This document shows positions 12,176 through 19,419 of a stretch of DNA of 22,470 nt, one piece after another. The DNA lies in assembly GCA_020637495.1 (NCBI GenBank), contig JACJVV010000005.1, positions 1-22,470 on the forward strand. The letters run 5' to 3'. Both the position numbers and the translations under genes were made by a program. Positions within the stretch are counted from its first letter, which is position 1; each line of letters starts with the position of its first letter. The notes under the pieces were generated by a model. That model saw nothing but the letters and a program-made list of their open reading frames with translations, made no database searches and was not told the DNA's origin. This DNA comes from Candidatus Woesearchaeota archaeon (lineage in GTDB: Archaea > Nanobdellota > Nanobdellia > Woesearchaeales > JACJVV01).

Positions 12176-13434
12176 ACCACATCACAAAAGTAGAAGGTCA
12201 TGCAAGGCTTGATCTTAAGATAGAAGACGGCAAGGTATTGCAATGCGATTTGGGAAGCGTAGAAGGTAGCAGATACTTTGAAGGTCTTCTAGTCGGAAGA
12301 AGATGGAATGAAGTGCAAGAGATCACGACAAGGATATGCGGTATATGCAGTTCTGCACACAACGTTGCTGCAATAATGGCAATGGAGAATTGCCTTGGAG
12401 TAAAACCTACAAAACAGACGATCACATTAAGAATGCTTCAGACAATCGGAGAAAGAATACGAAGCCATGCTGCACATCTATACGTTCTTGCATTGCCAGA
12501 TTATCTTGGCTATAAATCTGCAATAGAGATGGCACCTAAATTCAAGAATGAGATAAGCAGAGCATTGAGATTGATGAAGCTAGGCAATGATATGGTAAGA
12601 TTCCTTACAGGTAGGGTCATCCATCCAATATCTCCTACAATAGGAGGCTTCCTGCATTTCCCTGAACAATCAGTCCTTGATGAGATAAAGCAGAGGCTTA
12701 TCGACGCTGAAGAAGACATAATTGAGACATGCAAGCTTTTCCAGACATTGGAATATCCAGAATTTGAGAATCCTACACAATACATGTCAATCTACAAGGA
12801 AGACGAGTTCGGAACATCACAAGGTAAGATAAAGGTTGATGGAAAAGAGCTGGAGATGAAGGATCTCCATGACTTTGCAGAAGAATATCATGAGAGTTTC
12901 AGTTCCTGCAATTTTGTAGTGAAGGATGGTAAATCATACAGCGTCGGTGCATTGGCAAGGTTCAACAACAACCTTTCACAATTGAGTCCTCAGACAAAAG
13001 AGTTCATGAAACAATGCCCTATAAAATATCCATCAGATAATCCTTTCCATAACATAATGGCCCAGGCTTTAGAACTTATACACTATAGGGAAACATGCAT
13101 AGACATACTGAGCAATCTCAAGATACAGCATGAAGAGCTTGCAAAAGTCGACATAAAAGAAGGCCATGGGATAGCAGCTAATGAAGCCCCTCGTGGTACA
13201 TTATGGCATGAGTATAAGACAGACAAGGATGGATTCATAACTTATGCAAATATAATAACACCTACTGCTCAATTCTTGAGGAATCTTAATGATGACATCA
13301 GGGCATATGTTCAGAAACTAGTCGATGAAGGAGCAGATAAGGAAAAGATAGTATTCGAGATTGAACGTCTTATCAGAAGCTATGATCCATGTTTCTCATG
13401 TTCTTCACATTTCTTGAAGGTTAACTGGAAATGA
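12157..13434 (+). CDS. hydA: Cytosolic NiFe sulfhydrogenase alpha (large, catalytic) subunit
   Basis: 425 residues. It holds the NiFe active site: four Cys ligands in RICGICSSAHN (residues ~61-71, L1 motif) and DPCFSCSSH (near the C-terminus, L2). After the L2 His there are only seven residues, FLKVNWK, the peptide expected to be cut off by the maturation protease after nickel insertion; a protease gene lies 1.6 kb downstream on the other strand. Length and context fit group 3b, which oxidises H2 with NADP+ or evolves H2 from NADPH and can reduce sulfur or polysulfide. The stop overlaps the next start as ATGA. Confidence 0.94.
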   Translation: MGEITLNHITKVEGHARLDLKIEDGKVLQCDLGSVEGSRYFEGLLVGRRWNEVQEITTRICGICSSAHNVAAIMAMENCLGVKPTKQTITLRMLQTIGERIRSHAAHLYVLALPDYLGYKSAIEMAPKFKNEISRALRLMKLGNDMVRFLTGRVIHPISPTIGGFLHFPEQSVLDEIKQRLIDAEEDIIETCKLFQTLEYPEFENPTQYMSIYKEDEFGTSQGKIKVDGKELEMKDLHDFAEEYHESFSSCNFVVKDGKSYSVGALARFNNNLSQLSPQTKEFMKQCPIKYPSDNPFHNIMAQALELIHYRETCIDILSNLKIQHEELAKVDIKEGHGIAANEAPRGTLWHEYKTDKDGFITYANIITPTAQFLRNLNDDIRAYVQKLVDEGADKEKIVFEIERLIRSYDPCFSCSSHFLKVNWK

Positions 13435-13670
13435 TAAATAATACAATAAGCAAACCTACCCTTCAACAGACTCTTGATAGGATGAGGATAGTGATAATAA
13501 TTCTTGTTGCTATAATCATAGTTATGATCTGGAAATATGGGATTGCATTTCCTCCTGAAAGCAAAGAACAAAGGACATTATATGGGATTATCATTGGAAC
13601 AATTGCTGCTGTGATATATTCGATATGGAATCTGAGCAAGATCAAGAATAACAGTAATAATAGCAAATAA
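13431..13670 (+). CDS. Small two-helix membrane protein coupled to hydA
   Basis: 79 residues with two hydrophobic helices (about 19-40 and 50-68) joined by a short loop, and an Asn/Lys-rich tail. Its ATG overlaps the hydA stop codon as ATGA, so it should be translated together with the catalytic subunit. No family recognised and no metal-binding residues. Group 3b hydrogenases are soluble and do not normally carry a membrane subunit, so this may tether the complex or belong to an unrelated process; inference only. Confidence 0.7.
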   Translation: MINNTISKPTLQQTLDRMRIVIIILVAIIIVMIWKYGIAFPPESKEQRTLYGIIIGTIAAVIYSIWNLSKIKNNSNNSK

Positions 13671-13708
13671 TAAAAAGAATTGGAAACAAATCTTATTCTA
13701 GGATAAAT

Positions 13709-15040
13709 ATGCAGCCGAAACTGATAAATGGAGATGTAAAGAATATACTCATAAAAATGACCTTCCCGATGATATTCGGGATGCTAGGCATGGTCATGTT
13801 CAACCTTGTTGACACTTTCTTCATCGGTAAATTAGGAACAAAAGAACTTGCTGCAATAAGTTATACATTTCCAGTTATCTTCGTGCTCCAGAGCCTGGCA
13901 TTAGGTATGGGTATAGGCACATCATCAGCAGTCTCAATGGCCATAGGAAGAAAATCCAAAGCATTGAAACGATTGACATCAGATGCATTGATGCTTTCTT
14001 TGATAGTGGCTGCCATAGTGATGACAATAGGATTGTTCACAATACAGCCTTTATTCTCATTGCTTGGTGCGACACCTGATATAATAGTACTCATTGAACA
14101 GTATATGAAAGTATGGTATTGGGGTGTTCTGTTCGTCATAATACCGATGGTAGGCAATAATGCAATACGTGCGACAGGAGATACTAAGACACCAGCAATA
14201 ATGATGGTATTCTCACTAGGCCTCAACATAATCCTCGACCCGATATTCATCTTTGGACTTTTTGGTTTTCCAAGGCTTGAGATGCAAGGCGCTGCAATAG
14301 CAACAGTTATCTCAAGAGCTGCATCAATGGTTGTAGCATTCAGCATCCTGTATTTCAGGGAGAAGATGATAACTTTAAAACCTGGAACATTGAAAGAGAC
14401 ATTACAGAATTGGAAGACAGTTATGGAGATAGGATTTCCAACAGCATTATCACGCATGATAGTTCCTATTGGAGCAGGAGTCATAACAGCCATTTTATCA
14501 AGATATGGTCATGAGGCTGTCGCAGGACTAGGAGTTGGAACAAGGATTGAATTCTTTGCAATGGCGCTAATCATGGCATTATCGACAGCATTAGGTCCAT
14601 TCATAGGCCAAAACTGGGCAGCAAAGAAGAAAGATAGGGTAAGAGAAGCGATAAGGATCTCAAACAGCTTCACAATAAGATATGGATTTGCATTATTCAT
14701 AATCGCAATGCTTACAGCTGATTATATAGCAAGATTATTCTCAAGTGACCCGATCATAGTCAGTTATACAGCATTATACATAAGGACAGTATCAATAGCG
14801 TGGGGAGCGCAAGGGATGATAATGATATCGACAAATTCACTTAATATATTGCGTGCTCCTATAAAGGCTGCAATAATAAGCATAGTCCAGACATTCTGCA
14901 TGATGATACCTTTCGCATACATTGGAGCATATTTTCTAAAGACAGAAGGCATCTTCATTGCGATAACTGTGTCGTATCTTCTAACAAGCGTTATCGCAAA
15001 TACAACATTGAAAAGATTGATCAGAGAAGAGAAAGCCTAA
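13709..15040 (+). CDS. MATE-family efflux transporter
   Basis: 443 residues, about twelve transmembrane helices as two MatE repeats (~17-177 and ~240-400). MNGDVKNILIKMTFPMIFGMLG-type start, NLVDTFFIGKLGTKELAAIS in helix 1-2 and GLGVGTRIEFFAMA in the second half are typical (shown here only as short motifs). It likely exports cationic compounds using a Na+ or H+ gradient; the substrate is unknown. It starts 38 nt after the small membrane gene, with AGGAT before the ATG. Possibly co-transcribed with the hydrogenase operon, but function gives no reason for it. Confidence 0.92.
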   Translation: MQPKLINGDVKNILIKMTFPMIFGMLGMVMFNLVDTFFIGKLGTKELAAISYTFPVIFVLQSLALGMGIGTSSAVSMAIGRKSKALKRLTSDALMLSLIVAAIVMTIGLFTIQPLFSLLGATPDIIVLIEQYMKVWYWGVLFVIIPMVGNNAIRATGDTKTPAIMMVFSLGLNIILDPIFIFGLFGFPRLEMQGAAIATVISRAASMVVAFSILYFREKMITLKPGTLKETLQNWKTVMEIGFPTALSRMIVPIGAGVITAILSRYGHEAVAGLGVGTRIEFFAMALIMALSTALGPFIGQNWAAKKKDRVREAIRISNSFTIRYGFALFIIAMLTADYIARLFSSDPIIVSYTALYIRTVSIAWGAQGMIMISTNSLNILRAPIKAAIISIVQTFCMMIPFAYIGAYFLKTEGIFIAITVSYLLTSVIANTTLKRLIREEKA

Positions 15041-15048
15041 GATCAATA

Positions 15049-15423
15049 TCAAGAAAAATTTTCTTTCAATTTATCGACAATCTTATCCATGATCTCTTCC
15101 TTATCGCCTTTCATTGGTATGCCTATAATCTTTATAGAATTCAATCTTCCCATTTCTTTCATCAGTTTAAGAAAATATGAAAGGTCAAAATCATGCAATG
15201 TCGAGATATAGTTCTCCTTAAGCTTATCAACATCATCAATCAATATGACATCATCAATCTCATCGACAACATCAAGGATCCATATCTCTTTCTCCTCAAG
15301 AAATATCTCATCAGGACTATCACATTTTACAAACTCAATACCTGGAAAAGAGATCTCATCAGCTATCTCTTTAGCAAAAGAATCATTCTCAAGAAATTCA
15401 TTGCCAAAACAATAGACTTTCAT
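15049..15423 (-). CDS. Divergent hydrogenase maturation protease (peptidase M52, FrxA/HycI-like)
   Basis: 124 residues, short and very acidic. Although divergent, it follows the order of M52 hydrogenase endopeptidases: CFGNEFLENDSFA (GNxLxxDD/E box; D14 aligns with the nickel-sensing acidic residue), WILDVVDEID (D51), STLHDFDLSYFL (H77, in place of SSHxxxL) and IKIIGIPMKG (the GIQP-like strand). D14, D51 and H77 would bind Ni in the unprocessed large subunit. It is predicted to trim the seven-residue tail of HydA. It is the second gene of a minus-strand pair, 24 nt after the 93-residue membrane protein, and convergent with the MATE gene. Confidence 0.8.
   Translation of the reverse strand: MKVYCFGNEFLENDSFAKEIADEISFPGIEFVKCDSPDEIFLEEKEIWILDVVDEIDDVILIDDVDKLKENYISTLHDFDLSYFLKLMKEMGRLNSIKIIGIPMKGDKEEIMDKIVDKLKENFS
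15051..15065. terminator. Inverted repeat between convergent genes
   Basis: AAGAAAA-A-TTTTCTT, two 7-bp arms around one base, overlaps the 3' end of the protease gene and follows the MATE stop by 10 nt. It may help terminate transcription from the MATE side; weak because it is A/T-only except for one G-C pair per arm. Confidence 0.3.
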
Positions 15424-15447
15424 GCAGGTAAATAATGCAAAAGAAAA

Positions 15448-15729
15448 TCATGTCTTCATGGCATGTTTCTTGGTAGATGCGACATCAACAGCCACTATTA
15501 CGCCCCAACTGACAAATATTGCAAGTGTGATGAAAAGACCAAGTATCATATCATTCACACTGAAGGCAAGCAATTCACGATTCCATGCATGATCAACAAC
15601 TCCGAATATTGCCCCTCCCAAGAAAAGCTGATTAAGCCATAACTGATGTTTTGTCTGTAAGCTCTTATTGCTTTTTCTCATGAAAAAGTGTATCAATGCT
15701 GCTGCTGCAGGCGCTGTATAACAACCCAT
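15448..15729 (-). CDS. Small membrane protein paired with the hydrogenase protease
   Basis: 93 residues with two clear hydrophobic helices (~31-48 and ~59-82) and a shorter one at the N-terminus (YTAPAAAALIHFFM). C3 follows the Met-Gly start. Between helices lies VDHAWNREL, with conserved-looking charged residues at the membrane edge. GGTGAT precedes the ATG; a TATA-like AAATATAAAAATA lies about 35 bp upstream. The family seems conserved in archaea to my memory, but I cannot name it. It is the first gene of the pair with the maturation protease, and together with the 79-residue protein it is the second small membrane protein attached to the hydrogenase genes. Confidence 0.7.
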   Translation of the reverse strand: MGCYTAPAAAALIHFFMRKSNKSLQTKHQLWLNQLFLGGAIFGVVDHAWNRELLAFSVNDMILGLFITLAIFVSWGVIVAVDVASTKKHAMKT

Positions 15730-15800
15730 ATTATCACCATATCAATCTATAGATGATGTATTTTTATATTTTACTATCAAAAAAGAAACTTTAATCTATT

Positions 15801-15813
15801 TATACCTAGTATA
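15801..15813. promoter_or_regulatory. Inverted repeat in the FTR1 promoter
   Basis: TATAC-CTA-GTATA lies directly upstream of the FTR1 TATA box (TTTATATC, 15817-15824). An iron-responsive repressor could bind here; no match to a known archaeal MDR1/DtxR box is claimed. Confidence 0.35.
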
Positions 15814-15852
15814 TTTTTTATATCATGAATACAATATGAAGGGGAGAAAATA

Positions 15853-16707
15853 ATGTTAGAAACTTTTTTACAAGGATTTATCATGGCCTTCAGGGAAGGG
15901 CTAGAAGCATTTCTTATTGTTGTAATATTGATAAAATTCTTAGAGAAGACAGAAAACAATAGTCTAAAGAAGCATGTCTGGCATGGTACAGTATCAGGAA
16001 TTGTTGCATCATTGGTTCTTGGACTGATTCTAGTAGGCGTATCAAATATATTTGGTGGAGCTGATGCAACAGCAAAACTTTGGGAAAGCATAGCAAGTCT
16101 CATTGCAATGATTTTTATTACAACATTCATCATATGGATGATTAGACATGGATCCATAATCGAAAAGCATGTCCATGAGAAGGCATTGTTAAGTCTATCA
16201 AGATGGGGCATCTTCTTTCTAACCTTCTTCATGGTTATAAGAGAAGGTGCAGAGATAGCAATATTCCAATTTGTAGGAAAATACGAAATAATCTCTGTAA
16301 TCTCTGGGATAATACTATCTATTATTGTAGTAATATTAGTATATCATTCAATTGTGAAGATAAAACTCAAAACAATACTGAATATAACATTAATCTATTT
16401 GATACTACAAGCAGGATTCCTACTTGGATATAGCATCCATGAAGGAGTTTCAGCAGCAAAATCAACAGAAATATTGAACCCTAATAATCTTATACTATCA
16501 AAGGCATTTGATCTATCTGAAACTCCATTAAATCATAAAGAGGGAGCAATTGGAGTTCCATTATATGTAACAATTGGATGGTATTCAAAACCTGAATGGA
16601 TACAATTCCTTGCCCAATATACATATACAATCAGTCTGTTTGGATACTGGATGTTGTTAAGAAAAAAACATCATCCTTCTTCCATAAGTTTTAAAAAGAG
16701 TCAATAG
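15853..16707 (+). CDS. FTR1-family iron permease
   Basis: 284 residues, seven hydrophobic helices. Both iron-coordinating REGLE-type motifs are present: R14-E-G-L-E18 near the N-terminus and R130-E-G-A-E134 in helix 4. Family members move Fe2+/Fe3+ across the cytoplasmic membrane, in bacteria with EfeO/EfeB; neither partner is adjacent. GGGGAG seven bases before the ATG is a ribosome binding site. It supplies iron for the Fe-S-rich hydrogenase and ferritin/Dps stores, so regulation by iron is expected; an inverted repeat precedes its TATA box. Confidence 0.92.
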   Translation: MLETFLQGFIMAFREGLEAFLIVVILIKFLEKTENNSLKKHVWHGTVSGIVASLVLGLILVGVSNIFGGADATAKLWESIASLIAMIFITTFIIWMIRHGSIIEKHVHEKALLSLSRWGIFFLTFFMVIREGAEIAIFQFVGKYEIISVISGIILSIIVVILVYHSIVKIKLKTILNITLIYLILQAGFLLGYSIHEGVSAAKSTEILNPNNLILSKAFDLSETPLNHKEGAIGVPLYVTIGWYSKPEWIQFLAQYTYTISLFGYWMLLRKKHHPSSISFKKSQ

Positions 16708-16744
16708 ATTAGACGACACTAATGGGTGGCAGTTAAGGAGATAT

Positions 16745-16759
16745 TGAATATAATATTCA
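16745..16759. promoter_or_regulatory. 15-bp perfect palindrome upstream of the DsbA-like operon
   Basis: TGAATAT-A-ATATTCA has two 7-bp arms around one base. It directly precedes a TATA-like CTTATACTT (16764-16772). It shares TGAAT/ATTCA half-sites with the hydB palindrome at 9335-9350. Confidence 0.45.
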
Positions 16760-16783
16760 TCATCTTATACTTATCTACAAAAA

Positions 16784-16791
16784 AGTATACT
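16784..16791. promoter_or_regulatory. Second AGTATACT palindrome, in the DsbA-like operon promoter
   Basis: Same 8-bp palindrome as in the HxlR promoter, preceded by AA in both. A candidate HxlR-binding site linking thiol sensing with thiol-disulfide exchange; inference. Confidence 0.3.
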
Positions 16792-16840
16792 AGCCGCTTC
16801 TAGACATTCATTGGAAATAAATCAAATAGGAGGATTAAGA

Positions 16841-17710
16841 ATGACAGAACATAAGAAACATGAACATTCCGAAAGCAAAGGAAAGAGTTCAGAAACTGTA
16901 ACTATAACAAAAACAACACTATGGCAGATAATATCTGGCGTATTGGGAGTGCTTTTGCTTATCTCATTATTTACAGGCGGATTTGGTCTTGGAGCAACAC
17001 CATCAACTTCTGGTACAAATACCAACACTGTACCTACAAATGATAATGCTGCTGCACCTACACAGCCTACAGCTGCTGCAATTGCAACTGTAACAACAGC
17101 CCAGCTTAATGATGGAGATGCAATGGAAGGATCAAGCAGTGCAAAAGTAACAATATATGAATGGTCTGATTTCGAATGCCCATTCTGTGCAAGATTCTAC
17201 ACACAGACATATGGACAGATCAAGTCTAATTACATTGATACAAACAAGGTCAATCTAGTATTCAGGGACTTCCCTCTAAGCTTCCACCCACAGGCTCAGA
17301 AAGCAGCTGAAGCTGCAGCATGTGCAGGTGAGCAGGACAAGTTCTATGCAATGCATGACAAGATCTTCGATGAAGGAGTCACAGGTGGAGTAGCTACATT
17401 CAAGCAGTATGCTGCAGACTTAGGCCTTGACACAACTGAATTCAACAGTTGCTTGGACAACGGAGACACAGCATCAGAGATCGCTAAGGACATGCAGGAT
17501 GGTCAGGCAGTAGGAGTTACAGGAACACCTGGTTTCTTGATCACAACAACTGTCTCAAGCGTAACTGTTGAGGATGTACAGAATGCAATACCTTCTGCTT
17601 ACAGCAGGAACATGGTTGCTCTAAAGACTGACAAAGGAGTTGGTGTAAGGATATCAGGAGCATTGCCATATGATGCATTCCAAGGCATGATTGACGTGTT
17701 GCTAGGATAA
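16841..17710 (+). CDS. Membrane-anchored DsbA-like thiol-disulfide oxidoreductase
   Basis: 289 residues from ATG 16841, chosen because AGGAGGAT lies 5-12 nt before it; a TTG at 16811 lacks such a site. Residues 1-25 are His/Lys/Ser-rich and cytosolic, ~27-50 form one transmembrane anchor, ~52-85 a Thr/Pro/Ala/Asn-rich linker, and ~90-289 a DsbA/Thioredoxin_4 domain with active site C113-PF-C116 and the cis-Pro loop VGVTGTPGFL. Two more Cys (AAACAGE and NSCLDN) may form a structural disulfide. It acts outside the membrane, making or reshuffling disulfides, which suits Cys-rich surface proteins like the one at 2-1828. First gene of a three-gene operon; VKOR or DsbB is not in the window. Confidence 0.9.
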   Translation: MTEHKKHEHSESKGKSSETVTITKTTLWQIISGVLGVLLLISLFTGGFGLGATPSTSGTNTNTVPTNDNAAAPTQPTAAAIATVTTAQLNDGDAMEGSSSAKVTIYEWSDFECPFCARFYTQTYGQIKSNYIDTNKVNLVFRDFPLSFHPQAQKAAEAAACAGEQDKFYAMHDKIFDEGVTGGVATFKQYAADLGLDTTEFNSCLDNGDTASEIAKDMQDGQAVGVTGTPGFLITTTVSSVTVEDVQNAIPSAYSRNMVALKTDKGVGVRISGALPYDAFQGMIDVLLG

Positions 17711-17718
17711 GAGGGAAA

Positions 17719-18060
17719 ATGAAACCTCTTTTCTTTATTTTTTTAATTTCTGTTTTATCATTATTCTTGCTAAGTTCTTGTTCAAGCAAAGATCCAGGAG
17801 CATATGATGATTTTGCGTTATGCATCTCAGATTATGGAGCTAAGATGTATGGCACTGAGTGGTGCAGTCATTGCAATGCGCAGAAGGACATGTTCGGTAA
17901 TTCTTTCCGGAATGTAAACTTCATTGATTGTGACCAGAATAAAGATGCATGCTTGAGAGCTGGAATACAGGCTTACCCAACATGGATAATAGCTGGGGAG
18001 ATGTATGAAGGAACACAGAGCATGGAATCTCTTGCAGAATTGACAGATTGCGAACTATGA
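17719..18060 (+). CDS. Thioredoxin-like lipoprotein
   Basis: 113 residues. Residues 1-20 are a hydrophobic signal with a lipobox-like L-S-S-C21, so it is probably anchored by lipid on the outer face. The mature part has the active site WC49-SH-C52 in a YGTEWCSHCNAQKDMFG context and the cis-Pro segment AYPTWI, matching the thioredoxin-like partners of archaeal and bacterial VKOR proteins. Additional Cys residues (C35, and two in the second half) may form a second disulfide. It starts 8 nt after the DsbA-like gene, with GAGGGAAA upstream, so both likely work together in extracytoplasmic disulfide formation. The stop overlaps the ogg2 ATG as ATGA. Confidence 0.85.
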   Translation: MKPLFFIFLISVLSLFLLSSCSSKDPGAYDDFALCISDYGAKMYGTEWCSHCNAQKDMFGNSFRNVNFIDCDQNKDACLRAGIQAYPTWIIAGEMYEGTQSMESLAELTDCEL

Positions 18061-18692
18061 AGCTTATAGATGAGATCAGAAAAGTAAGCAAGACTTCTGT
18101 GAAGACCAGGATTGAGAGACGCCTTAAGGAATTCAAATCAATCAACAGCAAAAGTAATAAAGAATGGTTCTCAGAATTATGTTTCTGCATGCTTACAGCA
18201 AACTCAAAAGCAGCAACTGCAATAAATATCCAGAATGAATTAGGCTACAAAGGTTTCTCAACACTAAAACAAAATCAGATTTCAGCAGCAATAAGAAGGA
18301 ATAAGCACCGTTTCCATAATAACAAAGCGAAGTTCATAGTCCAGGCAAGAGAATTCCAGAATATTAGAGACATTATCAAGAGCATCATCTCACAATGTGA
18401 CGAGAAGACTGCACGTGAATGGATTGCATCAAACATAAAAGGACTTGGCTGGAAAGAAGCTTCACATTTTCTAAGAAATGTTGGCTACACTAATCTAGCA
18501 ATACTTGATAGGCATGTCATCAACCTGATGATTGAGAGCAAGATGATAAAAGAAAAACCAAAAACACTTTCTGGAATACATTATTTGAAATTAGAACAAA
18601 AGCTTGCAAAATTATGCATAGAATTGAAGATGTCCCAAGCAGAACTTGATATGTATCTGTGGTATCTAAAAACGAATGAAGTACTCAAATAG
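18057..18692 (+). CDS. ogg: 8-oxoguanine DNA glycosylase/AP lyase, archaeal Ogg2 type
   Basis: 211 residues. It excises 8-oxoguanine and nicks the abasic strand. The HhH-GPD core shows LTANSKAATA, then IKGLGWKEASHFLRNVGY with the catalytic lysine K133, and ILDRH with the catalytic aspartate D151; length and C-terminus (WYLKTNEVLK, whose terminal Lys contacts the base in this family) fit Ogg2. ATG 18057 overlaps the stop of the thioredoxin gene as ATGA; a TTG three codons upstream is less likely. A DNA-repair enzyme coupled to two export-side redox proteins is unusual but fits a shared oxidative-stress programme. Degenerate copies of its own 3' end follow it. Confidence 0.92.
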   Translation: MKLIDEIRKVSKTSVKTRIERRLKEFKSINSKSNKEWFSELCFCMLTANSKAATAINIQNELGYKGFSTLKQNQISAAIRRNKHRFHNNKAKFIVQAREFQNIRDIIKSIISQCDEKTAREWIASNIKGLGWKEASHFLRNVGYTNLAILDRHVINLMIESKMIKEKPKTLSGIHYLKLEQKLAKLCIELKMSQAELDMYLWYLKTNEVLK

Positions 18693-18804
18693 TTTTTAGG
18701 TAATGAATGAAATGAATGTACTTGAAAACTAATGAGGTATTAAAATGAGTCTTAAGGCTCGGAACGAAGTGACAGGTATGAAAATTGGTAAGGTTCTAAA
18801 GTAA
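18663..18804 (+). repeat. Three stop-terminated copies of the ogg2 C-terminus at 56-nt spacing
   Basis: The gene ends YLKTNEVLK-TAG (stop ends at 18692). A second frame at 18716-18748 reads MYLKTNEVLK-TGA, and a third at 18778-18804 reads MKIGKVLK-TAA. The stop codons end exactly 56 nt apart (18692, 18748, 18804). Between the first and second copy nine residues are identical although codons for six of them differ, so this is a diverged coding remnant rather than a recent DNA duplication. Similarity continues past the first stop (TTTTTAGG against TCTTAAGG). The third copy is weaker and runs into the end of the HNH gene. Confidence 0.65.
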
Positions 18805-19152
18805 AGCTTCCCTATCCAATTTACTCTTCAGCTTATGACAATCTTTACACAATGTACGCAAGTTATTCTTGTCAAACAACTGCCCACCCATCTGCACAGG
18901 GATTATATGATCGACATCAAGCAAAGCTTTCCTGAATCTCTTTTTACAAATACTACACCTATATCCATCTCGTCGAAGAACATCTTTCCTTACAAAAAAC
19001 CAACTATTATTTCTATTAAACTCATCCATACATTTAGAAGAACAATAATGCTTCCTTCCTTCAGCTACTGAATTATCACAATTCCTGCATAATTTATTTC
19101 CTTGACTATCAAACCTGTCAGGAGTATCTGAAACATTTGGATAACGTGGCAT
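18796..19152 (-). CDS. HNH endonuclease-domain protein
   Basis: 118 residues. The C-terminal half is an HNH/McrA-type nuclease: CSICKKRF, then LDVDHIIPVQMGG with the metal-binding DH pair, and NLRTLCKDCHKLKS, with CxxC pairs binding structural zinc. The N-terminal ~45 residues hold a separate Cys cluster (CRNC...HYCSSKC) resembling a zinc-finger module. Similar small proteins are common in mobile or accessory loci and in host genomes; substrate unknown. It shares one TATA region with the divergent 67-residue membrane gene. Its 3' end runs into the ogg2 tail repeats, hinting at an insertion junction. Confidence 0.82.
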   Translation of the reverse strand: MPRYPNVSDTPDRFDSQGNKLCRNCDNSVAEGRKHYCSSKCMDEFNRNNSWFFVRKDVLRRDGYRCSICKKRFRKALLDVDHIIPVQMGGQLFDKNNLRTLCKDCHKLKSKLDREALL

Positions 19153-19166
19153 ATTAAATGAGCAAA

Positions 19167-19180
19167 ATTTATATAGTATA
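19167..19180. promoter_or_regulatory. Bidirectional TATA region
   Basis: ATTTATATAGTATA lies about 25 bp from ATG 19197 on one strand and about 23 bp from the HNH start at 19152 on the other; both genes look leaderless from this shared element. Confidence 0.5.
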
Positions 19181-19196
19181 AAAATTAAACCAAACT

Positions 19197-19400
19197 ATGG
19201 CAAAAAAACAAATTAAAAAACAAAATAAAGAACAGAAGAAATCAAAACTTAATGACATAAGCGGACTTTTCATTCCAGCTGGACTCTTCATAGGGATGGG
19301 CATTGGCTTCGTGACTGGACAATTAGTTGGAGCACTGTTCATAGGACTTGGATGCGGCTTCCTTGGGATGATATTAGCTAAGAAGTATAAATGGAATTGA
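19197..19400 (+). CDS. Small glycine-rich membrane protein
   Basis: 67 residues: a very basic N-terminus (about 18 residues, mostly K/Q), then a Gly-rich hydrophobic stretch with GxxxG spacing from ~23 to ~60 that can form two packed helices, then KKYKWN. No family recognised. Leaderless promoter shared with the HNH gene. Such Gly-zipper proteins often oligomerise in the membrane; no function is assigned. Confidence 0.6.
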   Translation: MAKKQIKKQNKEQKKSKLNDISGLFIPAGLFIGMGIGFVTGQLVGALFIGLGCGFLGMILAKKYKWN

Positions 19401-19419
19401 AATAAGTAAGAATAAGAAA

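Noticed and set aside
13861..14493. Antisense frame (210 codons) within the MATE gene
   Set aside because: Hydrophobic shadow of the transporter coding strand; no start signal or motif.
18749..18795. Possible tRNA or small RNA in the gap before the HNH gene
   Set aside because: No cloverleaf stems or conserved T-arm sequence could be found; the ogg2 tail repeat explains the sequence better.
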